This document shows positions 1 through 9,659 of a stretch of DNA of 64,000 bases, one piece after another. The position numbers and the translations under genes are program-made. Every line of letters starts with the position of its first letter. Position 1 is the first letter of the stretch. The stretch covers positions 310,001 to 374,000 of the forward strand of contig NZ_CP013437.1 of NCBI RefSeq assembly GCF_001718795.1, written 5' to 3'. The DNA comes from Burkholderia latens. Its GTDB lineage: Bacteria; Pseudomonadota; Gammaproteobacteria; Burkholderiales; Burkholderiaceae. The notes under the pieces are model-generated. The model made no database searches, was not told the DNA's origin, and saw only the letters and a list, made by a program, of their open reading frames with translations.

Positions 1-55
1 GCGACCTTCGTCCGGCCCCTTTTTCGCCGGCTCACTTTCAATTCGCTCAACCGAC

Positions 56-817
56 ATGACAACGACTACCGAACGCGTGGACGGCGCCGCCCAGCATCTC
101 GTCGCCGCCCGCCATGCCGGCGTGCCCGGCCCGCTGCTGCCCGACGCCTTTCGTCCGGAGGGCGTCGATACCGCGCTGGCGATCCAGCATCGCGTCGCCG
201 ATCTGCTCGGCGAAACCATCGGCGGATGGAAATGCGCGCTGCCGCCGCCCGATCGCGTGATCGTCGCGCCGATCTTCGCGTCGACGATCCGCGCAGCCGA
301 TGCGCCGTACCGCGTCGTCGGCGGCCCGATCGTGCGGATCGAGCCGGAAATCGCGTTCGTGCTCGATCGCGACCTGCCCGCCCGTGCACAGCCGTACGAC
401 GAGAACGACGTGCGCGGGGCGATCCGCGAAGTGCGCATCGTGCTCGAGGTACTCGGGTGCCGTTATGCGGAGCCCGCGCGCGCGTCGAAGTTCGAACTGC
501 TCGCCGACGGCCAGTTCAACCAGGGGCTGTGCGTGGGCCCCGCCGTGCCGGACGGCCTGAACGTGCCGCTCGAAACGCTCGCGCTGTCGTTCGACGGCGC
601 GCTGAATCGCACGATAGACGGCCGCCATCCGGACGGCGATCCGCTCAAGCCGCTCGTGTGGCTCGTGAATTTCCTCGCATCGCGCGGCGACGGCGTGCGC
701 GCCGGCCAGATCGTGACGACCGGCTCGTATGCGGGCGCGATCGAAGTGCCGCTCGGCGACGCGCTGACGGTGCGCTTCGGCGAACTCGGCAGCCTGTCGG
801 TGACGCTGACGGCCTGA
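56..817 (+). CDS. 2-keto-4-pentenoate hydratase-like protein (FAH superfamily)
   Basis: The 253-residue product has the compact single-domain layout of the MhpD/HpcG hydratases, which add water to 2-hydroxypenta-2,4-dienoate-type compounds in meta-cleavage pathways. Visible family marks are GGWK at residues 56-59 and the acidic metal-binding segment EPEIAF at 96-101; no signal peptide or membrane segment is present, so it should be cytoplasmic. The ATG at 56 is the first plausible start after the window edge. No ring-cleavage dioxygenase, aldolase or aldehyde dehydrogenase lies nearby, so the physiological substrate cannot be read from context. The next gene starts 10 bp after its stop and is probably co-transcribed. 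Confidence 0.8.
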   Translation: MTTTTERVDGAAQHLVAARHAGVPGPLLPDAFRPEGVDTALAIQHRVADLLGETIGGWKCALPPPDRVIVAPIFASTIRAADAPYRVVGGPIVRIEPEIAFVLDRDLPARAQPYDENDVRGAIREVRIVLEVLGCRYAEPARASKFELLADGQFNQGLCVGPAVPDGLNVPLETLALSFDGALNRTIDGRHPDGDPLKPLVWLVNFLASRGDGVRAGQIVTTGSYAGAIEVPLGDALTVRFGELGSLSVTLTA

Positions 818-827
818 CGGATTCGCC

Positions 828-2234
828 ATGCCGCCGACCCCGTTGCCCGCCCGGCTGGCCGAAGTGCTGCGCACCGTCGACCGCCGCTTCCGGCTGCCGC
901 CGCTCGTGCGTGCGTCGTCGCTGACCGAGGCTGCGAATCCGGCCACCGTCATCGCGATCGTGATCGAGGAGGCGCGCCGGCTGAAGGCCGACGGCAGCAC
1001 GCCCGAGCCGGCGCTGCAACAGCGTTTCGTCGATGCGCTCGCGCGGATGATCGGCGACGCGATGAACCCGCAATCCGGCGATCCGGCCTTCCAGGCCGCG
1101 GTGTTGCGGCATCGCGCGGCGGCCGTGCGCGAATACGCGTCGCTCGCCGCGCATGCCGAGCAGGATCGCCGCACGCTGCGCTCGGCGATCAACACGATCG
1201 CGCATCCGGCGAGGCTCGAACGTCACGCGCAGGCGTGGCAGCTGGAACCGCTCGCGCGACTGCATGCGGCGGCCGCGCGCGCGTCGTGGGACGACGTCGA
1301 CGCAACGCTGCGGCACCTGCTCGCGCAACCGGAGATGGCCACCGCGACCGCGTTCGAACAGGACATCGTCAGGCTCGCGGACAACCCCGCGCTTGCCCGC
1401 CTCTTGCGCGCCGACGCGCTATCGACGGATCCGGACGTCCGGCGGTACCGGACGCTGTGGGCGCGCCAGGGGCCGCTCGTCGGGAGTGCGCCGGCGCTCG
1501 CGCAAGGCGTCACGTCGCAACAGCGCGGCGCAGCCGTCGAGGCGCTGGCCGCGCAGGCGCTGCGCGCATTGGCCGCACAACTCGATGCGGGCGATGCGCA
1601 CAGCACGTATCGCGTGGTCACGTCGATGCGTGTGCCCGCGGCGATTCCCGGCAAGCACGATCGCGCGAAAACCGAATGGGATGCGGTGCTGCTCGAGCGC
1701 GCGCGCGGCGGCGATCCGTCGGCCGCATGGCACGTGCGGTTTCTCGTCGAGGCGAAGGCGTCGGCGGATGCCGCGACGACCGACCTGCCGCGCCTGCTGC
1801 GCGGCCTGCATCTTCTCGCGCAGGCCGATCCGCACACCGTTTATGCGTTCGACGCGCGCGAAGGCGCGGTGCGCCTGCACGGCGCGTCGCTGCACGCGCT
1901 GGCGAACGACGACGCGGCACTCGAACACCAAGTGCTGTATTGCTGCGACGCATCGGCCGATCCGGCGCCGCGCCTGCTCGGCGCCGCCAGTCGCATGCAA
2001 CTGCTGTCCGCGCCGGCGAGCCTCGACTATGCCAGCGCGCTGGCGCAACACCGGAACCCCGACCCGCACGGCCTCGACGTCATCTGGCACGCACTGCTCG
2101 AATTGCCGTCCTGGCACGCGGTGCTGCATCAATACGAATCGCTGCGGCAGGTTCGGGCGCTGATGGTTGGCGTCGACGATCTGATGGCTGCGATCGAAGG
2201 CGACGTGAACGACAGCGCGGCCAACGACGCGTGA
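828..2234 (+). CDS. hypothetical protein, unrecognised family, cytoplasmic
   Basis: A 468-residue protein rich in Ala, Arg and Leu, predicted largely helical, with no signal peptide, no membrane segment and no motif I can assign. A C-terminal half with alternating hydrophobic strands (around residues 250-360, including EWDAVLLERARGG and VRFLVEAKAS) resembles a nuclease-like or ligand-binding alpha/beta core, but the conserved catalytic signature needed to say so is not visible. It follows the hydratase-like gene by 10 bp, which suggests co-expression. Codon use matches the neighbours, so it looks like a genuine resident gene. Function is unknown. Confidence 0.75.
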   Translation: MPPTPLPARLAEVLRTVDRRFRLPPLVRASSLTEAANPATVIAIVIEEARRLKADGSTPEPALQQRFVDALARMIGDAMNPQSGDPAFQAAVLRHRAAAVREYASLAAHAEQDRRTLRSAINTIAHPARLERHAQAWQLEPLARLHAAAARASWDDVDATLRHLLAQPEMATATAFEQDIVRLADNPALARLLRADALSTDPDVRRYRTLWARQGPLVGSAPALAQGVTSQQRGAAVEALAAQALRALAAQLDAGDAHSTYRVVTSMRVPAAIPGKHDRAKTEWDAVLLERARGGDPSAAWHVRFLVEAKASADAATTDLPRLLRGLHLLAQADPHTVYAFDAREGAVRLHGASLHALANDDAALEHQVLYCCDASADPAPRLLGAASRMQLLSAPASLDYASALAQHRNPDPHGLDVIWHALLELPSWHAVLHQYESLRQVRALMVGVDDLMAAIEGDVNDSAANDA

Positions 2235-2336
2235 TGCGCGCAGGGCTGACCGCGTGATCGGGCGGCGACGCCGGTTCGCCGCGCAGGCCCCTGCGGATCG
2301 TCGAGCCGCGCGTAAGGTCGCACGCATCGCCACACG

Positions 2337-2368
2337 CACACGCCGCCACGCACGACGGCGGCGTTGTG
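2337..2368 (+). terminator. GC-rich hairpin, candidate terminator
   Basis: Left arm CACACGCCGCC (2337-2347) pairs with right arm GGCGGCGTTGTG (2357-2368), leaving a 9-base loop and one bulged base. It lies about 100 bp after the stop of the 828-2234 gene and before the next start at 2508. No T-run follows, so the assignment rests on the stem alone. Confidence 0.4.
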
Positions 2369-2507
2369 AGGTCCGGCCGCGTATCGTCGAGCGTCTGCGT
2401 CGCCCTGCGCGCGCCGCCTGCCGAGGCGGCGCGTGAGGTACGATACGCGCCGAGGCGAAATGCCCGCTGAGAGACCGGCCGTCGCGGCCCACGCCAACAA
2501 AAGAAAA

Positions 2508-4679
2508 ATGCCCAAAAATTCGACACTGCACCGAAACCTGCTTGCCGCGCTCGCGGCCGGCCTCCTTGGCGTCCCCGCCGCTCACGCCAGTTCGGACTAC
2601 ACCTGCAATGCGCCGCCCACGCTCCGACAGAGCGCGTACTCGTGCGGCAACGTGCCGATGCTGAGCCCCGCGAACGACACGCGCATCAATGCGATGCTGA
2701 TGATGGTTGACAGCGGCAAGGTCGCGCAGGTGTTTCCGGACCCGAAGACGATCCCGGCGAAAGAGCGGATCGACCGCATCATCGTGCCGTTCCCGATGGA
2801 TTTTTCCGGGTGGATCGATATCGGCCAGAAAGCGCCCGACGTAACCGAGGGTGCGCCGGGCGCCGATGCAGCGTCGAACCGGTACGCCGACGGCGAAGGC
2901 AGCATCTGCCTCAGCATGGAATCGGGCGCCGCCGCATTCAATGACGCACTGGCGGGCGCCGCGAGCGTTCCCGCCGACGAAGCCGCACGGCTGCGCGCGG
3001 CACGCGCCGACATCGCGCAGAAAACCTGTGCGGCGGGCGGCGCGAGCGCCGCATGGACGCGGCCGCCCGTGAAGTCGCCGCTCGGCCAGCAGTTCGCGAC
3101 GTACCTCGACGGCACGTACGCGTTCTACCGCGCCGACTTCCTCGCCGCGACCCGGGCGTTCGCGAGTGCGTCGCACAGCGCTAACCCCTGGCTGAAGGAA
3201 ACCGGCCTCTACATGGCCGGGCGCGCGCAACTGAACGCGGCGCAGGCCAATGCGTTCGACCACGACAGTCCGACTCCGTCGCGCGCGCGCGTGACGAAGG
3301 TATCGCTCGATGCCGCGGACACCGTGTTTCGCACCTACCTGAAGGTCTATCCACAGGGCCGCTATGCGGTTTCCGCCGCCGGACTGTTGCGGCGCGTCGC
3401 ATGGCTCGGCGGAAACGTATCGCAGCAGGCCGACCTCTACGGTCACGCGCTCGCCCGCTGGTCGCCGGCGACGTCCAACATGGCGCTGATCCAGCTGGCG
3501 AACGAATTCGACAGCAAGCTGCTGTTCGGGTCGGAACTCGACGAACGCCAGATCCAGTCGCCGACCGTGCTCGCGACCATCGATCTGCTGCGCATGCGCA
3601 CGTCCGGCAGCAGCGATGCGAGCCGCGACAAACCGCTGACGCTCGACGAACTGCAAGCGCAGAAATCCCGTTTCGCGAACGCGCCCGCGTTGTACGACTA
3701 CCTGCTCGCGACGTGGTACGTCCAGATCGGGCACAAGCCCGAGGCGGCACTCGCGTTGCTGCCGCAAACGCCTGCCGCGCCGCTCGACTATTTCGGCCTG
3801 AGCCAGCAGGCGCTGCGCGCGTTCGCGCTCGAAGACAGCGGACAGGGCGACAGCGCGCGCCGGCTGTGGCGCGATCTGATCCCCGCCGCGAAATTGCGCT
3901 TCCAGCGCGAAGCGCTGGAGCTCGCGCTGGCGATCAATCTGGAGCAGGCCGGCCTCGTCAACGACGTGTTCGCCGACGATTCGCCGGTGCAAAACCCCGC
4001 GATCCGGGCCGTCCTGCTTCAGCGCACGGCCGGTGCGGACCTGTTGCGCACGCAGGCGCAGAATCCGGCGAACGGCGGCGCAGTGCGCGACACCGCGCTG
4101 TACACGCTGCTGTACAAGGAGCTCACGCGCGCGCGCTACGCCGACTTCATCGCCGATACCGCGCTGGTGTCCGGCGCACCGGCCGCCCCGTTGAAACCGT
4201 TCATCGCAGCCGGCTCGCGCAACGAGGACGGCTACGCGTGCCCGTCCGCCCGCGACATCGCCGCGGCGCTGCAGCAGAATCCGCGCGATGCGAAAGGCCT
4301 CAACTGCGTCGCCGATTTCGTGCGCCTCCATCCGCCCGCGCCGGGCGTCGAAGGCGACCCGGTACCGTCGTGGATGCGCAACGCGTCGGCGGCCGCCGCC
4401 ACGCGCGTGCCGCCGACGCTCGGCGGCGCGCCGTCGCAGTTCGCGGGCCAGCCGTACGAGCGGATGTCGAGCTACGTGACCGTGATGGCCGATGCGCAGG
4501 CAAATCCGAACGATCGCGCGTACGCGCTGTATCGCGCGATCAAATGCTATGCGCCGTCCGGCTATAACGAATGCGGCGGCAAGGACGCGCCGAAGAACAC
4601 GCGCAAGCGCTGGTTCGATACGCTGAAGACCGCCTATCCGGGCACCCCGTGGGCGCAGAAGCTGCGCTACTACTGGTGA
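2508..4679 (+). CDS. exported hypothetical protein with helical repeats
   Basis: From the ATG at 2508 the product has 723 residues and a clear signal peptide: MPK, then a Leu/Ala core, and a likely cleavage after residue 27 (AHA/SS). The frame is open further upstream to 2433, but those residues are Arg-rich and would bury the signal peptide, so 2508 is preferred. The mature protein contains several cysteines near its N-terminus and repeating helix pairs reminiscent of TPR/Sel1-type solenoids around residues 230-420, consistent with a periplasmic or surface scaffold. A signal-peptide protein with DUF3142 starts 7 bp downstream, so the two probably form a transcriptional and functional pair. 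No named domain is assigned. Confidence 0.75.
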   Translation: MPKNSTLHRNLLAALAAGLLGVPAAHASSDYTCNAPPTLRQSAYSCGNVPMLSPANDTRINAMLMMVDSGKVAQVFPDPKTIPAKERIDRIIVPFPMDFSGWIDIGQKAPDVTEGAPGADAASNRYADGEGSICLSMESGAAAFNDALAGAASVPADEAARLRAARADIAQKTCAAGGASAAWTRPPVKSPLGQQFATYLDGTYAFYRADFLAATRAFASASHSANPWLKETGLYMAGRAQLNAAQANAFDHDSPTPSRARVTKVSLDAADTVFRTYLKVYPQGRYAVSAAGLLRRVAWLGGNVSQQADLYGHALARWSPATSNMALIQLANEFDSKLLFGSELDERQIQSPTVLATIDLLRMRTSGSSDASRDKPLTLDELQAQKSRFANAPALYDYLLATWYVQIGHKPEAALALLPQTPAAPLDYFGLSQQALRAFALEDSGQGDSARRLWRDLIPAAKLRFQREALELALAINLEQAGLVNDVFADDSPVQNPAIRAVLLQRTAGADLLRTQAQNPANGGAVRDTALYTLLYKELTRARYADFIADTALVSGAPAAPLKPFIAAGSRNEDGYACPSARDIAAALQQNPRDAKGLNCVADFVRLHPPAPGVEGDPVPSWMRNASAAAATRVPPTLGGAPSQFAGQPYERMSSYVTVMADAQANPNDRAYALYRAIKCYAPSGYNECGGKDAPKNTRKRWFDTLKTAYPGTPWAQKLRYYW

Positions 4680-4686
4680 GCGCCGC

Positions 4687-5394
4687 GTGAAGCGCGCCGC
4701 CTGTATCGCGGTGCTGCTGGCCTGCCGCGTCGCGCTGGCCGGCACCGTCGATCCGGCGCGGTACGACGCGTTCTGGCTGTGGGCGGGCGTGAAGCCGCAG
4801 CCGGTGCTCAGCGGCGCCCGCACCGTCTACGTGCTGCAGGGGCAGATCGAAGCATCGCCGCGCGACGAATCGCTGGTGCGCGTGATCGCGCAGGGCGTCG
4901 CGCTGCCGCCTGCGCCGCACGCACGCGTGTGGCTCGTCTATCGTGCACATACGCTGCGCTGGACGCCGCGCGTCACGCAGATCATGCTTGCCCGGCTCGA
5001 GCGCTGGCGCGCGTCGGGCCGTACCATCACCGGCATTCAGATCGACTTCGACGCGCGCACGCGTCACCTGCAGGACTACGTGGAATTTCTGCGGACACTG
5101 CGGGAAACGCTGCCCGCCGATTGCCGGTTGAGCATTACGGGGCTGCTCGACTGGAGCAGTCGCATCGATACCGACCAGGTCAACCAGGTCCGGGGGATCG
5201 TCGATGAAGTCGTCGTGCAGACGTACCAGGGGCGTCGCACGATTCCCGACTATGCGGCTTATCTGCCGCGCGTCGCGCGGCTGCGGCTGCCGTTTCGGAT
5301 CGGCTTGATCCAGGGCGGCGAATGGGACGCGCCGCCGTACCTCGCGGCAAATCCGTGGTTCCGCGGCTACGTCGTATTCCTGCGCAATGGCTAG
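4687..5394 (+). CDS. DUF3142 domain protein, exported
   Basis: The 235-residue product begins with a short signal sequence (about 18 residues ending in ALA/GTV) and then matches the DUF3142 pattern, a TIM-barrel-like domain of unknown activity: FWLWAG near residue 23, the IDFDARTRHL segment around 115-125 and the VVQTYQG segment around 177. The glycoside-hydrolase-like DxD arrangement in GIQIDFDA suggests a polysaccharide-active barrel, but that is inference. It begins 7 bp after the preceding large exported protein and ends that operon; the next gene is convergent. Confidence 0.75.
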   Translation: MKRAACIAVLLACRVALAGTVDPARYDAFWLWAGVKPQPVLSGARTVYVLQGQIEASPRDESLVRVIAQGVALPPAPHARVWLVYRAHTLRWTPRVTQIMLARLERWRASGRTITGIQIDFDARTRHLQDYVEFLRTLRETLPADCRLSITGLLDWSSRIDTDQVNQVRGIVDEVVVQTYQGRRTIPDYAAYLPRVARLRLPFRIGLIQGGEWDAPPYLAANPWFRGYVVFLRNG

Positions 5395-5489
5395 CGGCGG
5401 ACAGCGCGGCGATTCGGCCCGTGCAATAGCGACGCAGCCGGCCGGAGCCGGAGCGCGCCGCGACGTCACGCCGTCACGCCGCTACGCCA

Positions 5490-6326
5490 TCACGCCTGCA
5501 CGAACGCCAGCAGGTCCGCGTTCAGCACATCCGCATTCACGGTCAGCATCCCGTGGGAAAAGCCCGGATACGTCTTCAGCGTGCCGTTCTTCAGCAGCTT
5601 GACCGACTTCAGCGCCGAATCGGCAATCGGCACGATCTGGTCGTCTTCGCCGTGCAGCACGAGCGTCGGCACCGAGATCGACCGCAGGTCTTCGGTCTGG
5701 TCGGTTTCCGAGAACGCCTTGATGCCTTCGTAATGCGCCTTCGCGCTGCCGATCATCCCCTGGCGCCACCAGTTCTGGATCACCCCCTGATGGACGACCG
5801 CGCCGGGACGGTTGAAACCGTAGAACGGGCCGGACGGCACGTCCAGGAAAAACTGCGCGCGATTGTCGGCGAGCGCCTTGCGGAATCCGTCGAATACTTC
5901 GAGCGGCAAACCTTCCGGATTCGCGTCGGTCTTCAGCATCAGCGGCGGCACCGCGCTGACCAGCACGGCCTTCGCGACGCGGCCGGCCGGCTCGCCGTGA
6001 CGGGCCACGTAGCGCGCGACTTCACCGCCGCCGGTCGAATGACCGATATGCACCGCATTGCGCAGGTCGAGCGCCTCGGCCACCGCGAATGCGTCGGCCG
6101 CGTAGTGATCCATGTCATGACCGTCGGAAACCTGGGCCGAGCGGCCGTGCCCGCGGCGATCGTGCGCGATCACGCGATAGCCTTTCTGAACGAAGAACAG
6201 CAACTGCGCATCCCAATCGTCGGAGGACAGCGGCCAGCCATGGTGGAACATGATCGGCTGCGCATCCTTCGGGCCCCAATCCTTGTAGAAGATGTCGACG
6301 TTGTCCTTCGTGGTGATGTACGGCAT
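5490..6326 (-). CDS. alpha/beta hydrolase, non-haem chloroperoxidase/arylesterase type
   Basis: A 278-residue alpha/beta hydrolase of the non-haem haloperoxidase group, which acts physiologically as an esterase or perhydrolase. The catalytic triad is visible: nucleophile Ser97 in GHSTGGG, Asp229 in GEDDQIVP and His258 in GFSHGM. HHGWPL at residues 28-33 supplies the oxyanion-hole region. The ATG at 6326 is chosen because AGGAG lies just upstream and homologues begin MPYITTKDN; an in-frame extension to 6440 is Arg/Pro-rich and unlikely. No signal peptide is present. It is a monocistronic gene between two opposing units. Confidence 0.9.
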   Translation of the reverse strand: MPYITTKDNVDIFYKDWGPKDAQPIMFHHGWPLSSDDWDAQLLFFVQKGYRVIAHDRRGHGRSAQVSDGHDMDHYAADAFAVAEALDLRNAVHIGHSTGGGEVARYVARHGEPAGRVAKAVLVSAVPPLMLKTDANPEGLPLEVFDGFRKALADNRAQFFLDVPSGPFYGFNRPGAVVHQGVIQNWWRQGMIGSAKAHYEGIKAFSETDQTEDLRSISVPTLVLHGEDDQIVPIADSALKSVKLLKNGTLKTYPGFSHGMLTVNADVLNADLLAFVQA

Positions 6327-6562
6327 GGCGGTAGGCTCCTTTGGGGTAGATGAACATCGCGTGCCGGCCGACGGCCCGGGCGGGCTGCCGTCGGCGGCAA
6401 TCTGCGGCGCGGTGGCACACCGCGTCGGTCGACGCAGCACTCGTCGTTGTAGCGTAAATACGAGTCCGTGTCATGAAGCCGATAACATGCCCACCCCGAG
6501 CTAGCGCCGTCCACGTCTTTAACGCAACTAACCATGCGAAGCATCCCGCATCGCAACGCGCG

Positions 6563-7396
6563 TCAGCCGTCCGTCGACACGGTCACGGCCTCCCACGCGC
6601 GGATTTCGTCTTCGAGCGCAGCCCACTTCTCGCGCACGAGCCGAAGCGCATCGCTGCCGAGCAACAGATGCGCGGGCGGATGTTCGGCGTCGATCACCGC
6701 GAGCATTGCACGTGCAGCCTTGGCCGGGTCGCCCGGCTGGCGGCCGCTTTTCTCCTCGCGCGCGCGGCGGATCGGATCGAAGATCGCGTCGTAATCGGCA
6801 ATCGAGCGCGGCGTGCGCGTCATCGAGCGGCCGGCCCAGTCGGTGCGGAACGAGCCGGGCGCCACCGCCGTCACCGCGATGCCGAACGGCGCGAGCTCCT
6901 TGCCGAGCGTTTCGGAAATGCCTTCCAGCGCGAACTTGCTCCCGCAGTAATACGCGATGCCCGGCATCGTGATGTGGCCGCCCATCGACGTGATGTTCAG
7001 AATGCGGCCGCGCCGGCGTTCGCGCATGAACGGCACGACGGCCTTCATCATCGCGACGGCGCCGAATACGTTCACGTCGAACTGCCGGCGCATTTCCGCG
7101 AGCGGCGACTCCTCCATGATCCCTTCGTGCCCGTAGCCGGCATTGTTCACCAGCACGTCGACCGGCCCGACGCGCGCCTCGATGTCGGCGACCACGCCGT
7201 CGATGCGCTCGAAGTCCGTCACGTCGAGCACGCGCGCGATCGCCGCCTGCGGCGACAGCGCTTCGAATGCCTCTTTTGCCGTTTCGCTTCGCACGGTGCC
7301 GACCACCGTGTGACCGGCGGCCAGCGCCGCCTCGGCGAGCGCACGGCCAAAACCGCTGCTGACGCCGGTGATGAGCATGATGTTCCCGGATGCCAT
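6563..7396 (-). CDS. SDR-family oxidoreductase
   Basis: A classical 277-residue short-chain dehydrogenase/reductase. The cofactor motif TGVSSGFG sits at residues 10-17, NNAG at 84-87, the catalytic Ser at 137 and Tyr150-x3-Lys154. An Arg at residue 36 after strand beta-2 favours NADP(H). The C-terminal tail after residue 200 resembles the group often annotated as oxidoreductases acting on hydroxy or keto compounds, but the substrate is not predictable. It is transcribed divergently from an AraC-family gene starting at 7491, an arrangement typical of a regulator and its target. Confidence 0.88.
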   Translation of the reverse strand: MASGNIMLITGVSSGFGRALAEAALAAGHTVVGTVRSETAKEAFEALSPQAAIARVLDVTDFERIDGVVADIEARVGPVDVLVNNAGYGHEGIMEESPLAEMRRQFDVNVFGAVAMMKAVVPFMRERRRGRILNITSMGGHITMPGIAYYCGSKFALEGISETLGKELAPFGIAVTAVAPGSFRTDWAGRSMTRTPRSIADYDAIFDPIRRAREEKSGRQPGDPAKAARAMLAVIDAEHPPAHLLLGSDALRLVREKWAALEDEIRAWEAVTVSTDG

Positions 7397-7490
7397 CTGA
7401 GCTTCTCCCGAATATCGATCGAAGCGTGCATACTAGTCTGACCCACTGCGCCGAATAAGCCCGATTCCGCTGATTTTCTTGCACAAAACT

Positions 7491-8468
7491 ATGAGTGCCG
7501 CTTCTGCCTCGCCGTCACCCCGATCGCCAGCGACGCCCGCGCGCGGCCGCAAGCGCCTGCTCGCGTTGTTGCATGCGCTGGCGCCGGACGAAGGCTATAA
7601 CCTGACCGCGCTGCCGAGCGTGCGCATCCTGCGCTCGAACCGCCCGCTGTCGCGCACGCCCGTGCTGTACGACCCCGGCATCGTGATCGTGTGCCAGGGA
7701 TCCAAGCGCGGCTATTTCGGCGGCGAATGCTATCTGTACGACGACGATCACTATCTGGCCGTATCGGTGCCCGTGCCGTTCAGCATGGAAACCGACGCAA
7801 CGGCAGAGCGCCCGCTGCTCGCGCTGTACCTGCATCTCGATTTCACGCTGGCTGCCGAGCTGGCCGCGCAGATCGACCGCGCGGGAATCGCCGAACCCGT
7901 GCAGGCGCCGAAGAGCATGATGTCGACGCCAATGGACGATGCGATGCACGCAACGGTGCTGCGTTTCGTCGAAGCGATGCACCGGCCGCTGGAAGCGGCG
8001 GTGCTTGGAACCGCGCTGCTGCGCGAACTGTATTTCCGCGTGCTCACCGGCGCGCAGGGCAGCGCGATGAGAAGCGCGCTCGCGATGCGCGGCCAGTTCG
8101 GCCGGATCGGCCGTTCGCTGCGGCTGATGCACGCCGAGTACGCGCGCCCGCTCGATGTCGCGCAGCTGGCCGCTGAAGCCGGCATGAGCGTGCCGAGCTT
8201 TCACAGCCACTTCAAGGCGGTCACGCAGGTGTCGCCCATGCAGTACCTGAAGTCGACGCGGCTGCATCAGGCGCGCCTGCTGATGGTGCGTCAGGATCTG
8301 ACCGCCGAGGCGGCCGGCCACGCGGTCGGCTACGCGAGCCCGTCGCAGTTCAGCCGGGAATTCAAGCGGCTGTTCGGATTGACGCCCGCGCAGGAAGCGA
8401 AGCGCATGCGTGCGCAGTTCGCGATTCCTGCGGCGTTCGACGATCAGGTGTTCGTGTCGTCGCATTGA
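7491..8468 (+). CDS. AraC-family transcriptional regulator (AraC_N type)
   Basis: About 325 residues from the ATG at 7491 (an alternative TTG lies four codons upstream). The N-terminal AraC_N-type ligand domain (roughly 25-190, with the YDPGIVIVCQGSKRGYFGG core) is followed by two helix-turn-helix units at about 215-310; PLDVAQLAAEAGMSVPSFHSHFKAV is the first and AVGYASPSQFSREFKRLFG the second. Such proteins control a divergent oxidoreductase gene in many Burkholderia genomes, so the SDR at 6563-7396 is the probable target; the 94-bp intergenic space would hold the operator. The inducer is unknown. Confidence 0.88.
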   Translation: MSAASASPSPRSPATPARGRKRLLALLHALAPDEGYNLTALPSVRILRSNRPLSRTPVLYDPGIVIVCQGSKRGYFGGECYLYDDDHYLAVSVPVPFSMETDATAERPLLALYLHLDFTLAAELAAQIDRAGIAEPVQAPKSMMSTPMDDAMHATVLRFVEAMHRPLEAAVLGTALLRELYFRVLTGAQGSAMRSALAMRGQFGRIGRSLRLMHAEYARPLDVAQLAAEAGMSVPSFHSHFKAVTQVSPMQYLKSTRLHQARLLMVRQDLTAEAAGHAVGYASPSQFSREFKRLFGLTPAQEAKRMRAQFAIPAAFDDQVFVSSH

Positions 8469-8495
8469 CGCGTCGCTTGCCGCTTCAATGGCGCG

Positions 8496-9659
8496 TCATC
8501 GCGCGCCGACCTTCCACACCGTGACCTCGTGCAGCGTCTGCCCCGGCTTGAGCACGGTGGTCGGGAACGACGGATGGTTCGGCGAGTCCGGAAAGTGCTC
8601 GGCTTCCAGCGCGAACGCGTCAGTCTGCCGGTACACCGTCCCGCCCTTGCCCGCCACGCTGCCGTTCAATCCGTTCGACGTATAGAACTGCAGCCCCGGT
8701 TGCGTCGTGTATACCTCGAGGAACCGGCCCGACGCCGGGTCGTACGCGCGCGCGGCAAACGCGGGCGCGGACTGCCCGCCCTGGTCGAGCACCCAGTTCT
8801 GGTCGTAACCGTGCGCGAGCACGAGCTGCGGATACGCGTCGCGCAGATGCGCGCCGATCGGCGTCGATTCGCGCAGGTCCAGCGGCGTGCCCGTCACGCT
8901 CGCGAGCTGACCGGTCGGGATCGACGTGGCGTCGGTCGGCGTGAAGCGCGACGCGGCGATCTCGATCAATTGCCGCTCGACGCTGCCGCCGTCGTGCCCG
9001 GCCAGATTGAAATAGCTGTGATTGGTCAGGTTGACGACCGTGTCCTTGTCCGTCGTTGCGCGATAGTCGATGCGGATCAGGTTGTCGCGCGTCAGCGTAT
9101 AGGTCACGTCCGTCGTCAACGTGCCGGGGAAACCGTTCTCGCCATCCGCGCTCACGTAACGCAGCGTCACGCTCGAACCGCTTCCGTCGCTGTGCGTGCC
9201 TGTCACCGTCCAGACCTTCGCGTCGAAGCTGGCGGGGCCGCCGTGCAACGTATTCGGCGGATCGTTGACGGGCAGCGTCCATGTGTTGCCGTCGAGCGTG
9301 AAGCGGCCGTGCGCGATGCGGTTCGCATAGCGGCCGATCAGCGCGCCGAAATGGATGTTGCCGTTGTGCGCTTCGTAGTCGCGCAGCGAATCGAAGCCGA
9401 GCACGATGTCGGCGACCTTGCCGGTGCGATCCGGCACTTCGAGCGTCGTAACGATGCCGCCGTACGTGATGATCTTCAACGTGACGCCGCGCGCGTTGGC
9501 CAGCGTGTACTGGCTCACCCGTTGCCCGGCCGCGGTCGTGCCGTAATCCGAGCGGCCGATCGATACGTCGGGTGTCGCCGGTGCGGCGGCCGCTCCCAGC
9601 GCGAACGTTGCGGATACACCAAGTGCGAGAATCGGGCGCTGCGGCCAGAGTCGGTTCAT
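8496..9659 (-). CDS. aldose 1-epimerase (mutarotase), exported
   Basis: A 387-residue galactose mutarotase-type protein that interconverts alpha and beta anomers of aldoses. Catalytic landmarks are TLHGGPASFD, NHSYFNLAGH (catalytic His) and the C-terminal LEAEHFPDSPNHPSFP segment. It begins with a signal peptide (MNRLWPQRPILALG through an Ala-rich stretch ending near APATP), so it acts in the periplasm, unlike the cytoplasmic GalM of E. coli. The ATG at 9659 is preferred to a 104-codon upstream extension that is Arg/Cys-rich. It is convergent with the AraC gene; no sugar transporter is adjacent. Confidence 0.88.
   Translation of the reverse strand: MNRLWPQRPILALGVSATFALGAAAAPATPDVSIGRSDYGTTAAGQRVSQYTLANARGVTLKIITYGGIVTTLEVPDRTGKVADIVLGFDSLRDYEAHNGNIHFGALIGRYANRIAHGRFTLDGNTWTLPVNDPPNTLHGGPASFDAKVWTVTGTHSDGSGSSVTLRYVSADGENGFPGTLTTDVTYTLTRDNLIRIDYRATTDKDTVVNLTNHSYFNLAGHDGGSVERQLIEIAASRFTPTDATSIPTGQLASVTGTPLDLRESTPIGAHLRDAYPQLVLAHGYDQNWVLDQGGQSAPAFAARAYDPASGRFLEVYTTQPGLQFYTSNGLNGSVAGKGGTVYRQTDAFALEAEHFPDSPNHPSFPTTVLKPGQTLHEVTVWKVGAR

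Noticed and set aside
1419..4823. Very long antisense open frame (over 1100 codons) across the first plus-strand genes
   Set aside because: The translation is Arg/Ala-rich with no domain, and the opposite strand carries proteins with signal peptides and normal composition. Long antisense frames are expected at this GC content.
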